DNA of 64,000 nt from the NCBI RefSeq assembly GCF_000235745.1, contig NZ_AGSX01000125.1:1-64000 (forward strand), written 5' to 3'. Below are positions 9,042 through 20,149 of the stretch, piece after piece. This stretch comes from Stutzerimonas stutzeri SDM-LAC (lineage in GTDB: Bacteria > Pseudomonadota > Gammaproteobacteria > Pseudomonadales > Pseudomonadaceae). The position numbers were made by a program, and so were the translations under genes. The notes beneath the pieces are model-generated. The model was not told the DNA's origin. It saw only the letters and a list, made by a program, of their open reading frames with translations, and did no database searches. Within the stretch, counting starts at the first letter, position 1. Every line of letters begins with the position of its first letter.

Positions 9042-9926
9042 TCAAGCCAGCTGCTGGCGCAACCAGTCCGCCAATCGCTCAGCGCGTCGATCCGTGCGCC
9101 GTGACGGCACCCACAGCGACAGCCGCGCCCGGGTTTCGACGAATCCCCAGGGCGCCAGCAAGCGGCCCTGGCGCAGGTCATCGGCCACAAGCTGCTGCGG
9201 TGCGATGGCAACCCCCAGCCCGGCCAGCGCCGCTTCCAGCAAAAAGTAGAGATGCTCGAAGCCCTGCCCCATGCGCAACATGCTGGAATCAAGCCCATTA
9301 CCCTGAGCCCAGGCTGGCCACGCCTGCGGTCGAGAGGAGGTAAACAACAGCGCTTCGCTGAACAACACCGACGGCGGTGCCTGGCGCAGCGCGGCGCAGT
9401 TCGGATGATGCGGGCTGAGCACCGGCCCAATGCACTCGGTGGCCAGCTCGAAAACTTGCATATCAGCCGGCCACGGCGGCTCGGCGTACAACAGAGTGGC
9501 GTCCAGCCCCGGGCGCCGCGGGTCCAGTTCGCCCTCGCTGGCGGACAACTGCAAGCGCAGATCGGGCAGCTCGCGGTTGAGTCGGTCGAGCCGCGGGATG
9601 AACCAACGCGCCAGCAGGCTGCCCGGGCAGCCGAGCACAAACGGCGCATCGACGGTCTGCTGGCGCAGCTCGGCGCAGGTGTCGCGTAGCCGCGCGAACG
9701 CCTCACCCGCCGCATCACGCAAGCGCAGGCCCGCATCGGTGAGTTTTACGCCGCGGCCATCCTTGCTAAACAGCGCCACGCCAAGGTCGTCTTCGAGCAG
9801 GCGGATCTGCCGGCTGACGGCCCCGTGGGTCACGCTGAGCTCCACTGCCGCTTGGCTTACACTCTGCAGGCGTGCCGCCGCTTCGAAAGCACGCAGCGCA
9901 TTGAGAGGGGGAAGGCTCTGGCTCAT
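9042..9926 (-). CDS. trpI: LysR-type activator TrpI
   Basis: A 294-residue LysR regulator: N-terminal winged helix ([26 protein letters not shown], then [12 protein letters not shown]) and an effector-binding domain. It is divergent from trpBA, the diagnostic arrangement for TrpI in Pseudomonas, where indoleglycerol phosphate makes TrpI activate trpBA. The start at 9926 (MSQSLPPLN) has AGGAAA upstream; the frame is open 25 codons further without a better start. TrpI binding sites are expected just upstream of its own start, but I cannot define them base by base. Confidence 0.92.
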   Translation of the reverse strand: MSQSLPPLNALRAFEAAARLQSVSQAAVELSVTHGAVSRQIRLLEDDLGVALFSKDGRGVKLTDAGLRLRDAAGEAFARLRDTCAELRQQTVDAPFVLGCPGSLLARWFIPRLDRLNRELPDLRLQLSASEGELDPRRPGLDATLLYAEPPWPADMQVFELATECIGPVLSPHHPNCAALRQAPPSVLFSEALLFTSSRPQAWPAWAQGNGLDSSMLRMGQGFEHLYFLLEAALAGLGVAIAPQQLVADDLRQGRLLAPWGFVETRARLSLWVPSRRTDRRAERLADWLRQQLA

Positions 9927-10029
9927 ACGTGATATTTCCTGACATATTGCGGCGATCTTATCGCTTTTCTCTGAGCGCCGGGAGCCGTAACCTTTGGCCA
10001 TCGCAGACGTGCCGACCAGGCACGTTGTG

Positions 10030-12154
<2,125 letters not shown>

Positions 12155-12173
12155 CGTTCAGCCAGTTGCACCG

Positions 12174-12210
12174 AAGCCGCTGCCTCGTCTACACACGCAG
12201 CGGCTTTTTC
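12174..12210 (+). terminator. Rho-independent terminator of trpBA
   Basis: A 10-bp perfect stem (AAGCCGCTGC / GCAGCGGCTT) with a 13-nt loop is followed by a T-run. It starts 20 bp after the trpA stop. Confidence 0.9.
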
Positions 12211-12317
12211 GTATCGGCCACCGATTGTGCCGGACGATCAATCAGGCTCAATAGCGCAAGAGAACGGGCTCGCCCCGTTCGCCCTTCACATCGAGATCGC
12301 CCGAGGAAGGCTCACCT

Positions 12318-12809
12318 ATGCCCATGACGCACCGCCCAGCCACCGAACTGGATCTTCAAGCAGTGTGCGGTTTCGCTCAGGATGCGCAGGAGCTGTTCTT
12401 CTTTTTCCCGAAAGCTCAGTTTCCACTCACCCATACGCAGCTACGCCAGGCAATTGCCGAGCGCGCAGATGCAACCGTGGTTGAGCTGGGCGGCAAGGTT
12501 GTGGCATTCGCCAATTTCTACCGCTGGGAAATGAGAGGACGCTGTTCGATAGGCAATGTCGTAGTCGCTCCGGCTGCGCGCGGACGAGGCGCTGCTCGAT
12601 ACCTGATGGAGCAGATGATCAGCCTTGCGGTCAGCCAGTATCAGGCCCGCGAAGTGACGGTCTCCTGCTTCAATCAGAACACTGCCGGCCTGTTGCTCTA
12701 CCCCAAACTGGGGTTCGAGCCGTTTGCCATCGAGGAACGTATCGATCAACAAGGCAACCGGGTGGCGCTGATTCATATGCGTCGATCGAGCGCTAATGAG
12801 AGCGCCTAG
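12318..12809 (+). CDS. GNAT family N-acetyltransferase
   Basis: A 163-residue acetyltransferase with the GNAT acetyl-CoA loop in 'NVVVAPAARGRGAARYLMEQM' (R/Q-x-x-G-x-G/A) and the C-terminal 'LLYPKLGFEPF' strand-helix. A GGAAGG site lies 7 nt before the first ATG; a second ATG follows two codons later. The substrate is unknown. It stands alone between the trpA terminator and the HipA module. Confidence 0.85.
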   Translation: MPMTHRPATELDLQAVCGFAQDAQELFFFFPKAQFPLTHTQLRQAIAERADATVVELGGKVVAFANFYRWEMRGRCSIGNVVVAPAARGRGAARYLMEQMISLAVSQYQAREVTVSCFNQNTAGLLLYPKLGFEPFAIEERIDQQGNRVALIHMRRSSANESA

Positions 12810-12867
12810 GTGTGAGGTGCGAACGGGACCGCCGTATCGAAATTTCATGAATGTGCCGTCGCGTTAA

Positions 12868-12969
12868 TTTGCATTTCAGTGCAAATTCAGCGCAACCAAT
12901 ACAATCTAATTTGCTTTTTATTGCAGAATAATCGCAATGCGTCTAGGGTTATTTGCAATCTTCTGCAAC
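12868..12969 (+). promoter_or_regulatory. Three inverted-repeat operators upstream of hipA
   Basis: Three copies of an 18-bp TTTGCA-N6-TGCAAA palindrome precede the hipA-like gene: 12868-12885 (perfect), 12911-12928 (TTTGCT/TGCAGA) and 12952-12969 (TTTGCA/TGCAAC). Their centres are 43 and 41 bp apart, about four helix turns, so all face the same side of the DNA. A -10-like TACAAT at 12901-12906 lies between sites 1 and 2, so bound repressor would cover the promoter and, at site 3, the start region. The region is AT-rich, unlike its surroundings. The likely ligand is the downstream HipB-like protein. Confidence 0.8.
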
Positions 12970-12982
12970 ATTACAGGTCACC

Positions 12983-14302
12983 ATGCCTCACTCGCTGACA
13001 ATCCAGGCCTTCGTCGATGACAACTGGCACGATGCGCTGGTCATGCAATTCGCCAATCCGGAACAGCTAGACGGGCACCGCTGCGTAAGCGGCTATGTGC
13101 AGGATTACCTGGTCGATCACCTGGATCTGATCGATTCGCCGTTCGAGGCATCGGTCAGCGTCTGCCACCGGCTGGGCTGGAACAGCCAGTACACCGCCGG
13201 TTTTCCCGCCTTCGTCTACGACATCATTCCCTCTGGCGCAGCGCGAAAGTCGCTTGAACGCCGCTTCGGCCATGAGCGCCCGGCCGGTATGGACATCAAC
13301 CTGTTTCTGCTCGAACGCTGCGCGCCCGCGCCCATTGGCCATCTGCGCGTAAAGGAAGCCGTCAGCCATATCAGCGCAGACAGCCGCGTCGCCTTCAACC
13401 GCACCGATGTCATCGAGCGCACCAACGATTTCCTCGAGTACGCCTACGAACAGGGCGCAGCCATCGGCGGCGCCACCGGTGCGGGCGGCGAAGCCCCCAA
13501 GCTACTGATGACCGAAGATGCTGAGGGCGGTCTGCATGCCGATGCCACCCTGGCCGATGAGCAGGCACACCGTCACTGGCTGGTGAAGTTCGCGCGCAAC
13601 CAAGCCGCCGAGCGAGACCGCGACATCCTGCGCACCGAATACCACTACTACCAGGCCATCCGCCAGCTAGGGATGGACACCATTCCAGCAGACGGGCTAA
13701 TGCTCGAAGAAGCCGAAAAGCCCAGCCTGTGGATGCCGCGCTTCGATCGACGGATACAGGGTGGCAGAGTCGGGCGCGTCGCGCTGGAATCCGTCTATTC
13801 GTTGTGCAACAACACCCGGCCCGGCTCACACATGCTGCATGAGGCCGTCATCGAAAGGCTCGCGCAGCTGTGGAGGGATGCCGGCCAGCAAGCGCAGATC
13901 CCTGACTTGGTATTCGAGTACGTCCGTCGTGACCTGCTCAACCGCATCCTCGGCAACTCGGACAACCACGGCAGAAACACCTCGATCACCCGTAGCGGTG
14001 GTCGGCTGGCCTTGGCGCCCATCTACGATCTGGCCCCGATGGTGCTCGACCCCGAAGGCATCAGCCGCGTCACCAAATGGCGCGAGGAGCGGTTGGGGGA
14101 ACCGCAGTGGCGAGACGTCTGCGAACAATTGAAGCCCTTCACCGAGCCCGAAGACCTCTATGAGCGGCTACGCCAGGCTGCACGGGACTTCCTCGCCCTG
14201 CCTGATCTGTTGACCTCGATTCCACCTGCGATCAGGCAGGCAACCGGACGCCTGCCGGTGCTGCAACTGGAGCCCAACCTGAAACGCTGGGGGTTGCTGT
14301 GA
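12983..14302 (+). CDS. hipA: HipA family toxin kinase
   Basis: A 439-residue HipA-like Ser/Thr kinase. A glycine-rich loop 'IGGATGAGGEAPK' is followed by 'HWLVKFARNQ', a catalytic loop 'GNSDNHGRNTSI' and the metal-binding 'LAPIYDLAPM', matching the E. coli HipA order of P-loop, N-D-x-H-x-x-N and Y-D-x. Known relatives phosphorylate aminoacyl-tRNA synthetases such as GltX; the target here is unknown. The start at 12983 (MPHSLTIQ) is chosen over a TTG ten codons upstream, which lies inside operator 3. The gene overlaps its antitoxin as GTGA. The toxin comes first, the reverse of E. coli hipBA. Confidence 0.85.
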   Translation: MPHSLTIQAFVDDNWHDALVMQFANPEQLDGHRCVSGYVQDYLVDHLDLIDSPFEASVSVCHRLGWNSQYTAGFPAFVYDIIPSGAARKSLERRFGHERPAGMDINLFLLERCAPAPIGHLRVKEAVSHISADSRVAFNRTDVIERTNDFLEYAYEQGAAIGGATGAGGEAPKLLMTEDAEGGLHADATLADEQAHRHWLVKFARNQAAERDRDILRTEYHYYQAIRQLGMDTIPADGLMLEEAEKPSLWMPRFDRRIQGGRVGRVALESVYSLCNNTRPGSHMLHEAVIERLAQLWRDAGQQAQIPDLVFEYVRRDLLNRILGNSDNHGRNTSITRSGGRLALAPIYDLAPMVLDPEGISRVTKWREERLGEPQWRDVCEQLKPFTEPEDLYERLRQAARDFLALPDLLTSIPPAIRQATGRLPVLQLEPNLKRWGLL

Positions 14303-14583
14303 AGACACTGACCATTGAAGAACGCGACCTGTTGATTCGCTCGATCTGCCAGCAGGTTGGCGACGGCAAGCTGAGCATGCACGAGGCCATCAAGCGACTG
14401 CGCGTCGAAGTCACCGGGCTGAACCAGGCCCGCTTCGCCAAGATGTGCAAGATTTCCATGCGCGCCCTCAATCATCTGGAGTATGGCGACGGCAACCCCA
14501 CGCTCAAAACACTGGAATCGGTGTTCAAGGTCTTCGGCATGCGGATATCGGTGGCGATGATCAGCAGCCCACCTGACGCATAG
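14299..14583 (+). CDS. hipB: HipB-like XRE antitoxin/autorepressor
   Basis: A 94-residue protein starting with GTG at 14299, overlapping the hipA stop. A helix-turn-helix of the XRE type covers about residues 50-85 (LNQARFAKMCKISMRALNHLE, then GNPTLKTLESVFKVFG). It is preceded by about 45 residues of a charged helical region that may contact the toxin. In the HipAB family this protein neutralises HipA and represses the operon, and the three palindromes upstream of hipA are the probable sites. Gene order toxin-antitoxin is inverted relative to E. coli. Confidence 0.82.
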   Translation: MKTLTIEERDLLIRSICQQVGDGKLSMHEAIKRLRVEVTGLNQARFAKMCKISMRALNHLEYGDGNPTLKTLESVFKVFGMRISVAMISSPPDA

Positions 14584-14778
14584 AGAACGCCGCAACGCAG
14601 CTGAGCCTGCTGGTCATACGCAAGGCGACATCCCGCGCCAGGACCTAGCGACAAGCGCCACGGGGCCGAACAAACCATCGCTCATCGATGACCAATATCA
14701 ACCGGCTCGATTCGACCACGCCGTCTGAGCGCGTAGGATGCCCTGCACATCCCCAGAACCCACGCGAGGAGATTGTTC

Positions 14779-15621
14779 ATGTCTGATAGCCCTTACGTAC
14801 CGCCGAGAGTCTGGACCCACGACGCGCCCTCAGGCGGCAAGTTCGCCAATATCAACGCGCCTACCGCCGGTGCACGGGAAGAGAAGCCGCTGCCGGTCGG
14901 CAAGCATCCGCTGCAGCTCTATTCCCTGGCCACACCCAACGGGGTGAAGGCCAGCATTATGCTTGAAGAGCTGCTGGCGCTCGGCCACAGCGGCGCGGAA
15001 TACGACGCATGGCTGATCAACATCGGCGACGGCGACCAGTTCGGCAGCGGCTTCGTCGAGATCAACCCGAACTCCAAAATTCCCGCACTGGCCGACCATA
15101 GTGTCGAAGGCCAACCGCTGCGGGTGTTCGAGTCCGGTTCGATTCTGGTGTACCTGGCCGAAAAGTTCGGCGCCTTTCTGCCGACGGAAACCCGCGCCCG
15201 CACCGAGACCCTGAACTGGCTGTTCTGGCAGATGGGCTCGGCACCCTTCCTCGGCGGCGGTTTCGGGCATTTCTACGCCTACGCGCCGGAGAAGTACGAG
15301 TACCCGATCAATCGTTACGCGATGGAGGTCAAGCGCCAACTCGACGTGCTGGACCGCCAGCTGGCCGACCACCGTTTCGTCGCCGGCGATGATTACAGCA
15401 TCGCCGATATGGCGATCTGGCCGTGGTACGGCGTACTGGCCCTCGGTGAGCTGTACGATGCCGGTGAATTCCTCTCCGTACAGGATTACAAGCATGTGCA
15501 GCGCTGGGCCGCTGAGGTGGCCGAGCGACCAGGCGTGATCCGTGGACGCAAGGTCAACCGCACCTGGGGCGACGAATCCGACCAGGCGCCTGAACGTCAC
15601 AGCGCAGCGGATCTGGATTGA
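14779..15621 (+). CDS. yghU: YghU-like glutathione-dependent disulfide-bond oxidoreductase
   Basis: A 280-residue glutathione-transferase-fold protein of the Nu (YghU/YfcG) class. A thioredoxin-like N-terminal domain includes 'LYSLATPNGVKASIMLEEL', with T-P-N in place of a catalytic Cys, and 'NPNSKIPAL'. An all-helical C-terminal domain holds 'FVAGDDYSIADMAIWPW'. YghU uses glutathione to reduce disulfides. The start at 14779 (MSDSPYV) has GAGGAG 7 nt upstream. It stands alone with its own terminator. The 195 bp upstream contain no gene. Confidence 0.9.
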   Translation: MSDSPYVPPRVWTHDAPSGGKFANINAPTAGAREEKPLPVGKHPLQLYSLATPNGVKASIMLEELLALGHSGAEYDAWLINIGDGDQFGSGFVEINPNSKIPALADHSVEGQPLRVFESGSILVYLAEKFGAFLPTETRARTETLNWLFWQMGSAPFLGGGFGHFYAYAPEKYEYPINRYAMEVKRQLDVLDRQLADHRFVAGDDYSIADMAIWPWYGVLALGELYDAGEFLSVQDYKHVQRWAAEVAERPGVIRGRKVNRTWGDESDQAPERHSAADLD

Positions 15622-15627
15622 TCGGCA

Positions 15628-15666
15628 ACGGGCCGGACGCCCAGTCGCGTTCGGCCCGTCGGTTTT
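15628..15666 (+). terminator. Terminator after yghU-like gene
   Basis: ACGGGCCG (15628-15635) pairs with CGGCCCGT (15652-15659), followed by a short T-run. It begins 6 bp after the stop codon. Confidence 0.75.
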
Positions 15667-15715
15667 CACCGGGAGCCGCGGACAACGTCCTCACCCGCAA
15701 ACCACACAGGCACGT

Positions 15716-15840
15716 GGGAGCGGTCTTGACCGCGAAGCTTGCAAGCTCAACGCCCACATCAGGCTCATCACACGTGGGCCCCGTTTAAGGCACGTAAACC
15801 GTGCATCGGCGTCGCATCATTCGCGGTCAAGACCGCCCCT
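15716..15840. repeat. REP inverted pair (REPIN/BIME-like)
   Basis: Arms at 15716-15736 and 15820-15840 are reverse complements at all but two positions. Each carries the inner palindrome GCGGTC-TT-GACCGC. The same arm occurs at 10030-10083. The pair occupies the 476-bp gap between the yghU-like gene and the next gene; the rest of that gap (15841-16097) shows no gene. Confidence 0.88.
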
Positions 15841-16097
15841 ACGGAAGCCTGCTACAGCGACCCACGCTCACAAAACGCGCGCTGGCGACTCCCCATTCCA
15901 GCTGCCCTGCCAACCGAAGCGCTCCGACCTGCTGCCACTTATTTTCTGAACTATGGCCGGCCCGCCAGACCCAATATTCATGAGCGCTGCTCTGAGGAGC
16001 AGATGGGCTTCCAGCGTTACGGCAGCTGTACTCATCAGCCCCGGGATAAGCGCAGTGCTCGGATAACCCAGTTGTGCAACACAACGCGAGGTGAACC

Positions 16098-16889
16098 ATG
16101 AAACACACACTTGTCGCAGCGTTCGCGACGCTGACCGATGCCAATCGTACCCAGGGCGACCTGATGGCGCGGGGCATCCCTCAGGAGCAAATCCACTCCG
16201 TCGGTGCCGACAGCGCAAACATTCATGCCTACGACGCGCCCTACTCAACCGATGGCGTAGCTGTCGACCGTGAGCACCACGAGTCCAAGGTCGCGCACTT
16301 CTTCAAATCGTTGTTCGGCCATGAGCCGCACGAAGAGCACCGTCGCCACGCCGCGGCCTACCCGGAAGCCGTGCGCCGAGGCTCACTGGTGCTCGCGGTG
16401 GATGTGTACGACGAGGATCAACTGATCCGCGCACGCGACGCCCTGGAATACAACGGCGCGCTCAATATCGACGACAGCGGTGTCGGCTCAACCCCAGGTT
16501 ATGCCGGACCCACCAGCCCCTATGCCGGCGCAACCGGCGGCGACAGCCACCTGGACAAGCATTTTGTTGGTTCCAGCCATGCTGCCGGGACGACCGGGCA
16601 TCTGACCGGCACCCATCGCGATGCAGGCGCGCCGGTCACCGGCACAACGGGCACGACAGCTGCAGCTCATACGGCGGCGACCCACACCGGCTCCGGCGAC
16701 ACCGGCCGTTACGATGTCGGCACCGCAGCCAAACGCGCCGGCACCGGCTACCCGGAAAATGCCGGTACCACCTCGCCGACTGGCGGCGGCCTGGCCGGCG
16801 AGACCGTCGGCACTCGGGACGCGACGCAAGGCCTGGATGCTACTTATGCAGGCACCTGCACTGACCGCATTTGCGTGATCAAGCGCTAA
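16098..16889 (+). CDS. Conserved hypothetical protein, low-complexity C-terminus
   Basis: A 263-residue protein. The N-terminal about 135 residues look folded: 'LVAAFATLTDANRTQGDLMARGIPQEQIHSVG' resembles the flavinator/GSP17M type of stress-protein domain, and 'SLVLAVDVYDEDQLIRARDAL' ends it. The remaining half is a Gly/Thr/Ala-rich low-complexity tail with repeated 'TGTT' and 'AGTT' units and a short Cys-x4-Cys end (CTDRIC). AGGTGA lies just before the ATG. The role is not known; a general-stress protein is a guess from the N-terminal pattern. Confidence 0.7.
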   Translation: MKHTLVAAFATLTDANRTQGDLMARGIPQEQIHSVGADSANIHAYDAPYSTDGVAVDREHHESKVAHFFKSLFGHEPHEEHRRHAAAYPEAVRRGSLVLAVDVYDEDQLIRARDALEYNGALNIDDSGVGSTPGYAGPTSPYAGATGGDSHLDKHFVGSSHAAGTTGHLTGTHRDAGAPVTGTTGTTAAAHTAATHTGSGDTGRYDVGTAAKRAGTGYPENAGTTSPTGGGLAGETVGTRDATQGLDATYAGTCTDRICVIKR

Positions 16890-16924
16890 AGCCGAACGCT
16901 AGCCATTAGCCGCTGAGCGATCAT

Positions 16925-16953
16925 GGGCCGCATGGCGCGGCCCGTGTTTTGTT
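16925..16953 (+). terminator. Terminator after 16098-16889 gene
   Basis: GGGCCGC (16925-16931) pairs with GCGGCCC (16937-16943), followed by a T-rich tail. Confidence 0.75.
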
Positions 16954-16993
16954 CGATTGGTTTGATGGATTGGCTTGAGCGATGCGCTGTCCG

Positions 16994-17485
16994 TCAGCGC
17001 TCGCCCAGTGCACGCTGCAGGCCAGCATTGCCGATCGCCAGCGCCAGGCAATCTTCTGCAAGGCCGAGAGCGGCGTTGGTCAACGGTCTGGCCTGATGCG
17101 GTTTACGCAGACTCAACCCGACCTTCGACGCGACCAATGCTGCGCTCGCGCCAATCAGCATCGGCAGCCCTATCGGCTGTTGCCGAGCGCTGGCCAGTGC
17201 CGCAGCGGTCACCCCGCCGGACAACGCACGAAACGCCATCGAAGGCAGGATGGTCCGGTCCGGTGCGAAGGTCATCTTGTCGCCCAGTAGTTCGCCTGCA
17301 GCCAGCGGCATCAGAAATTGCCGCGTGCGGTCTGCAGCCAGCGTGCGCGCCGGCTCGCCGGCTTTGTCGATATCGTCCCGCGCAGCCAAAGCGCGGCTGA
17401 CTATCGTCGGCGCCAGCATGCTGCGCATACCCGTCACCAGGCCAAGCGCCAAGGCGCCCCACAAAACATTGCTCGATGTACTCAT
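16994..17485 (-). CDS. DUF4126-like small membrane protein
   Basis: A 163-residue protein with hydrophobic segments at about 8-28, 68-90 and 108-130, Gly/Ala-rich ('LALGLVTGMRSMLAPT', 'LMPLAAGELLGDKM', 'MLIGASAALVASKVGL'), as in DUF4126 proteins. The start at 17485 (MSTSSN) is favoured by GGGAG about 9 nt upstream; a second ATG two codons earlier is too close to that site. It converges on the gene at 16098-16889 and is divergent from the 5'-nucleotidase gene. Function unknown. Confidence 0.7.
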   Translation of the reverse strand: MSTSSNVLWGALALGLVTGMRSMLAPTIVSRALAARDDIDKAGEPARTLAADRTRQFLMPLAAGELLGDKMTFAPDRTILPSMAFRALSGGVTAAALASARQQPIGLPMLIGASAALVASKVGLSLRKPHQARPLTNAALGLAEDCLALAIGNAGLQRALGER

Positions 17486-17675
17486 GTGCATGGCTCCCGA
17501 TTGCTCCTTATGTGCGACCGGGATTGGCCTCCAGCCGTTCCTCATCATCTGCAGCTCGTGGCACCACCCGAGCCAACCGCACGTCGCCTCTCGCGAAAAC
17601 GCCAAGATGCAGTCATCAACCTGCCACCTGCGCTTTTTAGTTTCGGTCGCACCCCACCGCACCGAGGAAACAACA

Positions 17676-19493
17676 ATGCGCACGCGCATCCTGGATTGGT
17701 TGTTCGCCGCCAGCCTGGCCGGCATCACCGCCCCGACGCTGGCACAAACGCAAGGGCAGGCCGAGCACGGTTCTATCGAGCGGGACTACCGTGAAGAACG
17801 TCTGGAGGGAATCAAGCTTCGGCAGCAGGCCAGCGAACGCCGCAGCTGGCGCGCGCCGGACTGGCGGGTCGAGCCGGTGGTGACCTTCAATCTGCTCAGC
17901 ATCAACGACTTCCATGGCCAGCTGTCGCCACGCAGCGTGGCCGGACGCCCAGCCGGTGGTGCGGCGGTGCTGGCCGCTTATCTCAAGGCTGCCAGCGACG
18001 ACAACACGCTTATCGTGCACGACGGCGATCAGGTTGGCGCCTCGCCGCCCAACTCCGCGCTGTTGCAGGACGAGCCCTCGGTCAGCTTTTTCAATCTGCT
18101 GGCCAACGCGCATTGCCGCGCATTCAGCCGCCAGCTGCGAATGCCCCGCAGCGTGCAACCCTTCGCTCAACAGCGCTGCAACCTGATCGGTACGCTGGGC
18201 AATCATGAGTTCGACGACGGCCGCTCCGAGCTAATGCGCCTGCTCACTGGTGGCAATCATCGCAACGGCCCGTTTCTTGAAGATTCCTGGCAAGGCGCGC
18301 GCTTTCCCATGGTGTCGAGCAACGTCATCGACCAGAGCACTGGCGAATCCCTGTTGCCGCCCTACTCCATCTACTTCAGCAACGGCGTGCGCATCGGCGT
18401 GATCGGCGCGGCGCTCAAGGAAACGCCGTCCATCGTCTCGCCAAGCGGTGTGGCTGGCCTGCGCTTCGTCGACGAGGCGGACGCCATCAACCGGTCCGTG
18501 GCCGATCTGCGCCGACACGGCGTGCGCGCCATCGTCGTCGCGCTGCATCAGGGCGGACGGCAGGTGAGCTATGACGGCCCGACCAATCCGCAAGCCGATA
18601 CGGTTACCGGCCCGGTGGTCGACATCATCGAGCGCCTGGATGATGAAGTGGATGTAGTCATCTCCGGGCACGCCCACGGCTTCACCAACGCCATGGTGCC
18701 CAACGCCAACGGCAAACCGATCCTGGTGACCCAGGCATTCTCGGCCGGCACCGCCTATGCCGATATCGAGCTGGTGGTCAGCCGCCGCAGCCGCGACATC
18801 GTGGAGAAATCCGCCGCTGTAATCACCACCTGGGCCGACCAGGGCGCCGGTCTTTCGCCGGACCCGAACGTGGCCGCGCTGGTGGCACGAGCCGATGCCC
18901 GCGTCGAACCGCTGGTAGCGCGCGTAGTAGGTGTGGCCCAGGGCGACATCACCCGCAGCGAAACGCCGGCCGGCGAATCGGCGCTGGGCAATCTGATTGC
19001 CGATGCCCAGCGTGTGGCGACCGACGCGCAGATCAGCTTCATGAACCCGGGCGGCATCCGTGCTGATCTGGCGAGCGGCGAGGTCGCATGGGGCGCGCTG
19101 TTCGCCATCCAGCCATTCGCCAACGACCTGGTGTCCATGGACCTGACCGGCGCACAGATCAAGACACTGCTCGAACAGCAGTGGATCGGCCAGAGCTACA
19201 CGCGCCTACTCAAGCCCTCCGGCATCTGGTACAGCTGGTCGACGAGCCGCCCCGAAGGCAGCCGCGTGATCGAAATGCGCGATGCCACTGGCGCGCTCAT
19301 CAACCCGGCGGCAGTCTATCGGGTCACGGTCAACTCGTTCCTGGCGGGCGGCGGCGATAACTTCACCATCCTCACCGAAGGCAAGAACCGTGTCGTCGGC
19401 GCGGTGGACCTGGATGCGCTGGTCAATTACATCGAAGCATTGCCGCAACCATTTACCGCGACGGTTGAAGGGCGGATTCAGCGGCTGGACTGA
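17676..19493 (+). CDS. Secreted 5'-nucleotidase / metallophosphatase
   Basis: A 605-residue periplasmic enzyme of the UshA/5'-nucleotidase family. A signal peptide ends near 'APTLAQ'. The metallophosphatase domain has the metal ligands in NDFHGQ, HDGDQVG, GNHEFD and SGHAHG. The C-terminal 5'-nucleotidase domain includes 'NPGGIRADL' and 'NSFLAGGGDNF'. It should hydrolyse extracellular nucleotides to nucleosides. The start at 17676 has GAGGAAAC upstream; the frame is open much further, but that part reads as non-coding antisense of the neighbour. It lies near a nicotinamide riboside uptake pair, which could use dephosphorylated NMN; that link is inference. Confidence 0.9.
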   Translation: MRTRILDWLFAASLAGITAPTLAQTQGQAEHGSIERDYREERLEGIKLRQQASERRSWRAPDWRVEPVVTFNLLSINDFHGQLSPRSVAGRPAGGAAVLAAYLKAASDDNTLIVHDGDQVGASPPNSALLQDEPSVSFFNLLANAHCRAFSRQLRMPRSVQPFAQQRCNLIGTLGNHEFDDGRSELMRLLTGGNHRNGPFLEDSWQGARFPMVSSNVIDQSTGESLLPPYSIYFSNGVRIGVIGAALKETPSIVSPSGVAGLRFVDEADAINRSVADLRRHGVRAIVVALHQGGRQVSYDGPTNPQADTVTGPVVDIIERLDDEVDVVISGHAHGFTNAMVPNANGKPILVTQAFSAGTAYADIELVVSRRSRDIVEKSAAVITTWADQGAGLSPDPNVAALVARADARVEPLVARVVGVAQGDITRSETPAGESALGNLIADAQRVATDAQISFMNPGGIRADLASGEVAWGALFAIQPFANDLVSMDLTGAQIKTLLEQQWIGQSYTRLLKPSGIWYSWSTSRPEGSRVIEMRDATGALINPAAVYRVTVNSFLAGGGDNFTILTEGKNRVVGAVDLDALVNYIEALPQPFTATVEGRIQRLD

Positions 19494-19524
19494 CCAGTAG
19501 AGCGCCTTTACCAGTAGAGCGCCT
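19493..19524 (+). repeat. 15-bp tandem direct repeat after the nucleotidase gene
   Basis: ACCAGTAGAGCGCCT occurs at 19493-19507 and again at 19510-19524, a 17-bp period that begins at the stop codon. It is probably a slippage duplication. The rest of the gap to 19625 shows no clear feature. Confidence 0.8.
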
Positions 19525-19624
19525 GTGTTGTAGTAACGGCCGGGTGGGCTAATTGCTCACCGGACTTTCGGATTGCACAGGCAACCTGGTTGAGCTGCTG
19601 AATGCTTTTCGAGCCGCTGAAGCC

Positions 19625-20149
19625 CTATGGCTCCAGCAAGGCCCGAACCTGTGCGATGGCCTGAGCCTCGCGGTTGGCCCAATCACCGGCAATCTCCACG
19701 AAGGGCTGCTGATGCCGCTCGAGCCAGCCCCGGCAGGCGTCATGAAAGCCCAAGCGCTCAGCGGCTTCCGGTTGGCAACGCTGGCCGTCTGCGTGCCATT
19801 CAGCCCCTTCCGGCGAGAGCAGGAGGTGCTGGTCGTAGCGGCGCGCCAACAGTTCATCCTCCAGCCACGCTGGGCAATCATTGAACAGCGCCCGGCTCCA
19901 GAGCATGTTGCTCAGCAGGTGGGTATCGAGGATCAGTAGCTCCGGTCGCTGGTCTCGCGCGGCGTCTTCCCAGGCCAGTTGGCCACGGGCGATGGCCGGA
20001 ATATCGGCGAGGCAGGTGTCACGCTGTTCGCTGTCGATGAAATGCCGAACGTACTCGCCCACCACCCGTCCGCCAAAGCGCTGTTGCAGGCGCGCGGCCA
20101 GCCAGCTCTTGCCGGTCGATTCGGCTCCGGTAAGCACCAGCACCTTCAT
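19625..20149 (-). CDS. NadR-like nicotinamide riboside kinase (AAA ATPase)
   Basis: A 174-residue P-loop kinase with GAESTGKS at residues 8-15, 'VGEYVRHFID' and 'LILDTHLLSNMLWSRALF', matching the ribosylnicotinamide kinase domain of NadR. The NMN adenylyltransferase and DNA-binding domains of enterobacterial NadR are absent. It would convert nicotinamide riboside to NMN. The start at 20149 overlaps the stop of pnuC (ATGA), giving a coupled transporter-kinase pair in which phosphorylation traps the imported riboside. Confidence 0.85.
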   Translation of the reverse strand: MKVLVLTGAESTGKSWLAARLQQRFGGRVVGEYVRHFIDSEQRDTCLADIPAIARGQLAWEDAARDQRPELLILDTHLLSNMLWSRALFNDCPAWLEDELLARRYDQHLLLSPEGAEWHADGQRCQPEAAERLGFHDACRGWLERHQQPFVEIAGDWANREAQAIAQVRALLEP

